Virus record (IMG/VR): IMGVR_UViG_3300035703_000380
Location: 1 to 26,189 of that record
Strand: one strand, 5' to 3'
Source: a virus
Length of the DNA: 26,189 nt
The position numbers and the translations under genes are program-made. Of the stretch, positions 17,652-22,583 are shown one piece after another. Numbering within the stretch: position 1 is the stretch's first letter; each line of letters opens with the position of its first letter. The notes below the pieces were generated by a model. That model saw only the letters and a program-made list of their open reading frames with translations, did no database searches and was not told where the DNA came from.

Positions 17652-18743
17652 TTATGTATCTAACTTAGGCAATATAACATCGCTAAGTGCTTGTTTTTCG
17701 TTAAATTCTTGGTTGTCAACAATAGTAGTACGTTGATTGTTGTTGATAAATGTACTAGCATTGTAGGTTCTGTCGCTCCATGTTTTTTCGGTTATGTTAT
17801 CGTATAGTCTGTGCCATTTGCTGCCACGACGTACAAACAGTCTATTAGGAACAAAGTCAGATCTAATAAAATAATCGCCTTCATGGGGTGCAGTAGGGAA
17901 CAACGTACCGGTAGGAATTGACTCGCCGTGATTGTATGTGTTGTCTTGATTTACAACACCTCCACTGGTGGCGTAGTTGTAGCCAAATAAATGATCTATC
18001 AGTGCAGTGCCATCTGGATCATCTTGTGCTGCGCTTGCAACAATCGCATCGCTTATGTTAAACTCGCTCTTGTATGTGCTGATGTCGTTTTTGAGGCTAG
18101 TGTTATCGTGTTCACTGCCTAGTATGTCTCTATATTCCTGACTGTCAGTTAGCGGACTTAACTTGACACGCCATATATGGGAATACCAAGTTTGACTAAA
18201 TCCTTCAGAACCCCGACTGGCGTCATTTACTACATAAAATTTGCTAATGGGATTTTTGCTGGCATCCAGTGGCGAATCATCCAGCAAGCTGGGCATTTCA
18301 ATAACATCACCAGCTAATAATTTTCGACCCATCCTCTCTATCATATCATTGATATGAAAGGTCATATAGAACATGTCGTTGCTTAAGAATAGACCAAATT
18401 GACTAAGATCGAAGTCGTTGTCGCTGACATTGTATACTCCCCAAAGTTCGTAGATATCCGGGTCGTACTTGCGATCACGATTTTCCATAAACAGTAGGTC
18501 TTGTATTTTGGTTTCGTTGAGTATACCATCTACATTGATAAATTCGCCGCTGAGTGGATCTATTTCTCTACCGTCCATGTAGTTGGGTTGAGTAGGATCT
18601 TTGGCGTCAGGTTGTGCTGCGGGTCCGATGTACTTGTGTACAATGATCCCGACACCGCCCACCCAAAACTGTTCTCGGATGGTGCGATCCATAAATTTGT
18701 AATCATTTGTCTTAGTGGGGTTGAACGATGTGAGTCTAGGCAT
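17652..18743 (-). CDS. Probable T4 gp14-like neck protein / virion structural protein
   Basis: 363 residues. The centre resembles the gp14 neck family: a VGIIVHKYIGP strand (residues 31-41), DIYELWGVYNVSDNDFDLSQ (96-115) then FGLFLSNDMFYMTFH (116-130), GRKLLAGDVIEMPS (139-152) and ISKFYVVNDA (166-175), in the same order as the gp14 segments for strand, 'FG' strand, 'GDLIYxP' and 'LFEIxFVE'. SQTWYSHIWRVKLSPLTDSQ (183-202) is recalled from marine T4-like homologues. The C-terminus carries EGDYFIRSDFVPNRLFVRRG, a short beta motif also seen in other phage structural proteins. T4 gp14 is about 256 residues, so this is longer. Being first in an operon with gp15 supports a neck role. No Shine-Dalgarno is visible; a late box sits 8 bases before the ATG. 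Confidence 0.55.
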   Translation of the reverse strand: MPRLTSFNPTKTNDYKFMDRTIREQFWVGGVGIIVHKYIGPAAQPDAKDPTQPNYMDGREIDPLSGEFINVDGILNETKIQDLLFMENRDRKYDPDIYELWGVYNVSDNDFDLSQFGLFLSNDMFYMTFHINDMIERMGRKLLAGDVIEMPSLLDDSPLDASKNPISKFYVVNDASRGSEGFSQTWYSHIWRVKLSPLTDSQEYRDILGSEHDNTSLKNDISTYKSEFNISDAIVASAAQDDPDGTALIDHLFGYNYATSGGVVNQDNTYNHGESIPTGTLFPTAPHEGDYFIRSDFVPNRLFVRRGSKWHRLYDNITEKTWSDRTYNASTFINNNQRTTIVDNQEFNEKQALSDVILPKLDT

Positions 18744-18751
18744 GATACATA

Positions 18752-18758
18752 TATTTAG
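18752..18758 (-). promoter_or_regulatory. Minus-strand late promoter box CTAAATA
   Basis: On the minus strand CTAAATA is followed by eight bases (TATGTATC) and the ATG of the gp14-like gene. With T4-type spacing the RNA would start about three bases before the ATG. It would drive the five-gene minus-strand operon. Confidence 0.6.
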
Positions 18759-18771
18759 CTACAAATAATGG

Positions 18772-18800
18772 TTGACAAACCGAGATACTTCACTTATATT
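18772..18800 (+). promoter_or_regulatory. Sigma70-type (early) promoter TTGACA-17-TATATT
   Basis: A perfect -35 (TTGACA, 18772-18777) and a 5/6 -10 (TATATT, 18795-18800) are separated by exactly 17 bases. It lies upstream of the cluster of small genes starting at 18829. In T4-like phages early genes use host sigma70-like promoters, so this cluster is probably expressed early. Confidence 0.75.
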
Positions 18801-18828
18801 GTATATGTAGACAGCGAAAGAGGGCGTC

Positions 18829-18978
18829 ATGAAACAAGCACTTCTGGATTACATCAAAACTTGCGAAGCACTCATTGCTCAACATATGTTGATCGAAGAT
18901 GAAGATGACCGTGTACGAGCTGTTACTGCTCAGACCAAGATGAAAGAAGATTTTGAAGCTCTGCTGGAGACGCTCTGA
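18829..18978 (+). CDS. Small 49-residue acidic helical protein, unknown
   Basis: The ATG follows an AGAGGG ribosome site, about 28 bases after the sigma70-type -10 box. The sequence (MKQALLDYIKTCEALIAQHM through KEDFEALLETL) looks like one or two amphipathic helices with a central acidic IEDEDDR segment. It is the first gene of the early cluster. The stop overlaps the next start as TGATG (18976-18980), so the two are coupled. I do not recognise it. Small early phage proteins often act on host factors, but nothing here shows that. Confidence 0.65.
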   Translation: MKQALLDYIKTCEALIAQHMLIEDEDDRVRAVTAQTKMKEDFEALLETL

Positions 18979-19094
18979 TGTGGGTTTGTCACTTCTATAA
19001 CATCGGCACCAAGTATCACTTCAACACTGAAGCTGATGCCGGTGCTTACGGCGATAACGCCGGCTTTCAATTTTCCGTTTACTTTGAGGAGTAA
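18978..19094 (+). CDS. Tiny 38-residue protein, unknown
   Basis: The ORF starts at the ATG that overlaps the preceding stop (TGATG) and ends just before the next gene. The sequence (MWVCHFYNIGTKYHFNTEAD, then AGAYGDNAGFQFSVYFEE) is aromatic-rich with an acidic end. Its 'Y-x-F-x-TE-A-A...G' pattern faintly resembles the middle of the following 78-residue protein. The tight coupling on both sides supports a real gene despite its size. Function is unknown. Confidence 0.5.
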   Translation: MWVCHFYNIGTKYHFNTEADAGAYGDNAGFQFSVYFEE

Positions 19095-19098
19095 ATAA

Positions 19099-19335
19099 AT
19101 GCGTGAAGCTATTATTACCGAAGAATGGGTCGATGACGATGTGTGCATTGGCGACTACGATAGTCATGTAACCCGTAAAACCTACGAAGTTGCGTTCTTC
19201 AAAGACGGAGACACAGATCCTTTTGATCGCTGCTGGTACAAAACTGAACTTGCAGCACAAAATGCTGCTAACTCATATGAACGTGGCCATTACGTAATCG
19301 GCACGTATGGTCAAGTTGAATTGGAGATTTGCTAA
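19099..19335 (+). CDS. Small 78-residue acidic protein, unknown
   Basis: The ATG is 4 bases after the previous stop with GAGGAG (19086-19091) as ribosome site. The protein is acidic (EEWVDDDVCIGDYDSH; FFKDGDTDPFDRCW) with three Cys, and ends IGTYGQVELEIC. Its TAA stop overlaps the start of the 381-residue gene (TAATG at 19333-19337). It belongs to the early cluster. I recognise no family. Confidence 0.7.
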   Translation: MREAIITEEWVDDDVCIGDYDSHVTRKTYEVAFFKDGDTDPFDRCWYKTELAAQNAANSYERGHYVIGTYGQVELEIC

Positions 19336-20480
19336 TGGTTAAATCACTTACACCCCGTAAAAAGAAAACAGTTCGTGCAGTGCGTCGGGCAACTGGCATG
19401 GCAGCAATGCCCACTGGCGATTTTCAGAAAGCAAAGTTCTATGTGCATTACGAAGTGGAGAGCCGAGAGTGGGGCGCCGCAGTAAAGGCCTATGTTAAAA
19501 AGTTTATGAGTAAGCCAGATCAGGCAGCTATCAACAAGGTCTCTGATAGTAAACTTTGTTTTGGTAGCCACTGGGCTACTACTGCACAAATGTTGATTAT
19601 GGATCATCCTGTGCCTGAAGTTTACGCAAAGGGATTTCAAAAATTTCTAGCAGGCTTGGTGGCTGAAGGTAAACTTGTTGTTTCCTCGCAAAAAGAAGAA
19701 ACAAAAAAAGTAGCATACGTGCCTACTATCCAAGAACGGCTGCAAGAAGCTACTGAAGAAAAGCTGGAAGAACTCGAGCAGTGGATTGACGACTTTATTC
19801 GTGATCCCAAATCCAATCCTCTCAAAGACAAACAGCCCTTGGCATTTTTCAAGGGTAAAGAAATTAACTTGGGCCATGCTCGATTTATTCAAAAGTGGTA
19901 TGAAGGCCCTGTTGCTGAACTGGAAGAACTGATGACTCTTCCAGTCGCTGCCAAGCAAACCGAAATGCAAAAGCAATTGGCGGAAGGCTACAGTACCTAT
20001 ACCAAAGCACAGCAAAAAGAACTGTATGATTTCTACAAGCGTTTGTTTCAAGCACTGGATATTCTCCGGGCAGAGAAAAAGCAAGTGCGACCTGTTCGCA
20101 AAGTCAAAGCAAAGAGTGCAGCCGAACTGGTGAAAAATCTTAAATTCAAGAGCAGTGATGCCGCACTTGGTATTGCAAGCCTTAACCCTGCAGACTTGAT
20201 TGGTGCTACAGTAGCAGTGGTGTTCAACACTAAGAATCGAAAGCTAGGCGTATACCATGCAGAACCTAACTGCACTTTGCAGGTCAAAGGTACCACTCTG
20301 CAATTTTTCGATGAAGCCAAAAGTGTACAAAAAACTATTCGCAAGCCCGAAGAGATTTTGCCACAGTGGAAAAAAGTAACCAAGCACAAAGTGGATACTC
20401 AGTTTGGATTTGTGAAAACCACTGAAACCAAAATGAACGGCAGGTTCAATGAAGATACGGTTCTTTTGAAAGTGTTCTAA
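19335..20480 (+). CDS. Unrecognised 381-residue basic protein
   Basis: The start is the ATG at 19335, overlapping the previous stop; a TTG two codons earlier is an unlikely alternative. The N-terminus is very basic (VKSLTPRKKKTVRAVRRATG), suggesting nucleic-acid contact. A Glu/Leu-rich, probably coiled-coil stretch (IQERLQEATEEKLEELEQWI, near residue 130-150) is followed by a second helical part (EMQKQLAEGYSTYTKAQQKE), another basic linker (EKKQVRPVRKVKAKS) and a beta-rich end (GATVAVVFNTKNRKLGVYHA; LQVKGTTLQFFDEAKS; IRKPEEILPQW). I recall proteins with the last block in other marine T4-like phages, all without known function. It is the last gene of the early cluster; a late box overlaps its stop. 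Confidence 0.75.
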   Translation: MVKSLTPRKKKTVRAVRRATGMAAMPTGDFQKAKFYVHYEVESREWGAAVKAYVKKFMSKPDQAAINKVSDSKLCFGSHWATTAQMLIMDHPVPEVYAKGFQKFLAGLVAEGKLVVSSQKEETKKVAYVPTIQERLQEATEEKLEELEQWIDDFIRDPKSNPLKDKQPLAFFKGKEINLGHARFIQKWYEGPVAELEELMTLPVAAKQTEMQKQLAEGYSTYTKAQQKELYDFYKRLFQALDILRAEKKQVRPVRKVKAKSAAELVKNLKFKSSDAALGIASLNPADLIGATVAVVFNTKNRKLGVYHAEPNCTLQVKGTTLQFFDEAKSVQKTIRKPEEILPQWKKVTKHKVDTQFGFVKTTETKMNGRFNEDTVLLKVF

Positions 20481-20487
20481 ATAAATA
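20477..20487 (+). promoter_or_regulatory. Late promoter box CTAAATAAATA, 5 bases before ATG
   Basis: It overlaps the TAA stop (20478-20480) of the 381-residue gene. The second, overlapping box (ATAAATA, 20481-20487) is separated from the ATG at 20493 by only CTTGC, so T4-type initiation would fall on or within a few bases of the start codon. Confidence 0.6.
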
Positions 20488-20492
20488 CTTGC

Positions 20493-21188
20493 ATGAGATT
20501 GCATGAATTATTAGAAGCTAGAATGGAACCTGACCAAAATTTCCTTGCTCAAATTGAGGAAATAGTAGATGACTCGATCGACGAGTATCAAGACTTTCTT
20601 GAAGAAAACAATGACGTCGACGATATTGATGAACTAGAATCAATCCTAAACAGCAATAACGTCGACGAGTTGCCGATAGAATTTATTACTGATCATAACC
20701 CACGTAAAGATCCAGATGAATGGATCAGTGCAGTAGCAGACTGGACCGAAAAAGAAGGCAAGTTTGTTACTGTCTACTTGCATGCCAAGAATCTAGAAGG
20801 CGCATATGGTCCCAAAACATTCAAAAACATTTTGATGCGTATGTTAGGACATGAAACCATACACTGGAACCAATACGACAAGATGGGTGCAAAGGTACTG
20901 AACAATTACAAAAGTGGTTATCAAAAAGGTGTAATTAAAAAAGCTGCTGGCGGAACAGATCGTGATCTGATGCGCAGTTATCTTCGTGATCCACACGAAC
21001 TAATGGCATATGCACATGATCTCGCAGGTGAAATGAAGGAAACAGATAATCCCGAAGATGCACTTCGTAATCCAGAAAAGTACAAGTCTGAACTACCAGT
21101 GTACAATAGATTCAGAGAGATTTTTCCTTCTAACTCCAAGCAATTACGACAGCTTTTGAAATATACTGCTGACTACTTCAAATCATAA
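20493..21188 (+). CDS. Putative zinc metalloprotease-like protein (HExxH)
   Basis: 231 residues. The core is GHETIHWNQ with H120-E121-x-x-H124, the zincin zinc-binding and catalytic motif. Some 45 residues later, DPHELMAYAHD offers E169 as a likely third ligand. The N-terminus MRLHELLEAR followed by a long acidic stretch (residues 20-60, many Asp/Glu) resembles the short start peptides of phage head- or virion-associated proteins; this is only an impression. An HExxH protein in a virion region might trim virion or host proteins, but the substrate is unknown. No Shine-Dalgarno precedes the ATG, and the late box sits 5 bases upstream. The gene ends 8 bases before gp13. Confidence 0.65.
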   Translation: MRLHELLEARMEPDQNFLAQIEEIVDDSIDEYQDFLEENNDVDDIDELESILNSNNVDELPIEFITDHNPRKDPDEWISAVADWTEKEGKFVTVYLHAKNLEGAYGPKTFKNILMRMLGHETIHWNQYDKMGAKVLNNYKSGYQKGVIKKAAGGTDRDLMRSYLRDPHELMAYAHDLAGEMKETDNPEDALRNPEKYKSELPVYNRFREIFPSNSKQLRQLLKYTADYFKS

Positions 21189-21191
21189 ATA
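21184..21191 (+). promoter_or_regulatory. Late promoter box CATAAATA, 5 bases before ATG of gp13
   Basis: CATAAATA shares its TAA with the stop of the HExxH gene (21186-21188) and is separated from the gp13 ATG (21197) by GTAGT. No Shine-Dalgarno is present between the box and the ATG. Confidence 0.6.
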
Positions 21192-21196
21192 GTAGT

Positions 21197-21937
21197 ATGG
21201 CAAAGACACAAGAACTCATCAAAGAAATAGAACTCCGCTTAGGCGGTCAAATGGTCGACGTTGAACTTGACCCCGAACACTACGAACTTGCGATTCGTAA
21301 GTCAGTTGAAAAATTTAGACAACGCAGTGAAAATGCAGTGGAAGAAAGTTTCTTTCCATTGGAACTTCAAGTTGAACAAAGTGAATATACCTTGATCGAC
21401 GAGATAATGGAAGTAAAAGATGTATATCGTCGTGTTAGCGGTACACTAAATGGTAGTAGCGGAGGTGACATTGAACCTTTCGAAACTGCATATCTCAACA
21501 ATTATCTGTTGTACAGCGGTCGTGCCGGCGGTATGGCAACATACGATTTCCTTGCACAAAATAGAGAAACACTAGGCAGACTGTTTGGTGAAAAATATAT
21601 GTTTACTTGGAATCCTGTCACTAAAAAACTTCTGCTGCATCGTCGTGTTAAAGCACAAGACACAGTGTATCTGCATGTGTATAAAAATCGTAGCAATGAA
21701 GAACTGTTGATGGATCCATATGCTGCACCTTGGATCAAAGAACTTGCGCTTGCTTATGCAAAACTAATGCTGGCGGAAGCACGTGGCAAGTTTGGCACAA
21801 TTGCAGGACCACAAGGCGGCACTAGCATGAACGCTGATGCATTGCGCTCAGATGCGCAAGCAGCAATTGACAAGCTAGACGATGAACTCAAAACATACGT
21901 AGATGGTAGTACAGGACTTGGGATTATTATTGGTTGA
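21197..21937 (+). CDS. 13: T4 gp13-like neck protein
   Basis: 246 residues. The start TQELIKEIELRLGGQMVDVE fits T4 gp13 (recalled [20 protein letters not shown]), so the N-terminus at 21197 is firm although no ribosome site is seen. The C-terminus WIKELALAYAKLMLAEARGK, then AALR-type helix and GLGIIIG, fits the gp13 end ([20 protein letters not shown] ... PFGILVG). In T4, gp13 and gp14 form the neck that closes the filled head and accepts the tail. The middle segment (DFLAQNRETLGRLFGEKYMF, then WNPVTKKLLLHRR) is the usual beta part. It is shorter than T4 gp13 (about 309). The stop codon is part of the palindrome at 21935-21946. Confidence 0.8.
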   Translation: MAKTQELIKEIELRLGGQMVDVELDPEHYELAIRKSVEKFRQRSENAVEESFFPLELQVEQSEYTLIDEIMEVKDVYRRVSGTLNGSSGGDIEPFETAYLNNYLLYSGRAGGMATYDFLAQNRETLGRLFGEKYMFTWNPVTKKLLLHRRVKAQDTVYLHVYKNRSNEELLMDPYAAPWIKELALAYAKLMLAEARGKFGTIAGPQGGTSMNADALRSDAQAAIDKLDDELKTYVDGSTGLGIIIG

Positions 21938-21946
21938 CAATTGTCA
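21935..21946. repeat. Perfect 12-base palindrome TGACAATTGTCA
   Basis: It begins with the TGA stop of gp13 and contains most of a TTGACA hexamer (21934-21939). It could be an operator-like site, a small hairpin or part of a weak promoter for the kinase gene. A -10 at the right distance is poor (TAACTT, 21957-21962). Confidence 0.4.
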
Positions 21947-21980
21947 GTTCTTGTTGTAACTTAAAAAAAACAACAAGGAT
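21947..21980 (+). promoter_or_regulatory. Hairpin covering the kinase Shine-Dalgarno
   Basis: Bases 21947-21957 (GTTCTTGTTGT) pair with 21970-21980 (ACAACAAGGAT): eleven consecutive pairs, two of them G-U, around a 12-base A-rich loop. The Shine-Dalgarno AAGGAT (21975-21980) lies wholly within the 3' arm, 6 bases before the ATG at 21987. Folding would hide the ribosome site in read-through RNA from gp13. Confidence 0.5.
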
Positions 21981-21986
21981 ACCCCA

Positions 21987-22493
21987 ATGAAATATCGCCC
22001 CAAGCTACTTGTAATTGGTCATGGCCGTCATGGCAAAGACACGGTGTGTGAATACCTAAACCAACACATGGGATTCGACTTTAAAAGTAGCAGTATGTTT
22101 TGCAACGAACGTTTTATCTTTGATATGTTAAAGGACACGTATGGATATGCTAATGAAGAAGAATGTTATGCTGACCGGCATAATCACCGAGCAGAATGGT
22201 ATGATGCTATCTGCGCTTATAATGTTCCTGATGCAGCACGTTTAGGCAGAGAAATTTTCGCTGCACACGACATTTACTGCGGTCTCAGAAACAAAAAAGA
22301 ATTCCATGCCATGAAAAATACTGGCATATTTGACTACGCTATTTGGGTTGATCGCAGCGATTATCTCCCAGTTGAGTCAAAAGACAGTATGAGTCTAGAA
22401 CAGTGGATGGCTGATTATACAATTGATAATAACGGCACACTGGACGAACTTTACTTTAATATCAATGAACTGATGCACCATTTGCTTAAATAA
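21987..22493 (+). CDS. P-loop nucleotide kinase, dNMP kinase-like
   Basis: 168 residues. KLLVIGHGRHGKDTVCEYLN has the Walker A motif GHGRHGKDT (residues 11-19) right at the N-terminus. The middle is helical and rich in acidic and aromatic residues (NEEECYADRHNHRAEWYDAI), then a VWVDRS-type strand (YAIWVDRSDYLPVE), and the end (YTIDNNGTLDELYFNINELM) matches the 'DNNGTLDEL' close seen in many phage deoxynucleoside monophosphate kinases. It would turn dNMPs into dNDPs for phage DNA synthesis, using ATP. It is the only metabolic enzyme between neck and sheath genes. Substrate specificity cannot be read. The ribosome site AAGGAT is within a hairpin. Confidence 0.75.
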   Translation: MKYRPKLLVIGHGRHGKDTVCEYLNQHMGFDFKSSSMFCNERFIFDMLKDTYGYANEEECYADRHNHRAEWYDAICAYNVPDAARLGREIFAAHDIYCGLRNKKEFHAMKNTGIFDYAIWVDRSDYLPVESKDSMSLEQWMADYTIDNNGTLDELYFNINELMHHLLK

Positions 22494-22535
22494 TTTAAGT
22501 ACGCAGTTAACCTCCATATCAGCCTGAATATATAG

Positions 22536-22577
22536 CTCCTCTGGTAAATAGTATTAGTAAAATACAATCCAGAGGAG
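22536..22577 (+). promoter_or_regulatory. Hairpin with internal late promoter box covering the gp18 Shine-Dalgarno
   Basis: CTCCTCTGG (22536-22544) pairs perfectly with CCAGAGGAG (22569-22577), and an inner GTATT (22551-22555) pairs with AATAC (22561-22565) around AGTAA. The 3' arm contains the Shine-Dalgarno AGAGGAG of gp18 (ATG at 22584). There is no T tract, so this is not a terminator. The late box GTAAATA (22544-22550) lies between outer and inner stems; RNA started there, expected near 22556, would lack the 5' arm. Confidence 0.7.
22544..22550 (+). promoter_or_regulatory. Late promoter box GTAAATA for gp18
   Basis: TAAATA at 22545-22550, 33 bases before the gp18 ATG. The first base differs from the CTAAATA/CATAAATA form of the other boxes, but position and strand fit a strongly expressed late gene. 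Confidence 0.5.
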
Positions 22578-22583
22578 TAAAAC

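Noticed and set aside
19644-20504. Minus-strand frames opposite the 381-residue gene
   Set aside because: Phe/Cys/Leu-rich shadows of Lys/Glu codons with no ribosome sites; the plus frame is supported by coupling to its neighbour.
22485-22499. Palindrome CTTAAATAATTTAAG at the end of the kinase gene as a terminator
   Set aside because: It is all A/T apart from its ends and has no T tract after it; it probably reflects the coding sequence around the TAA stop.
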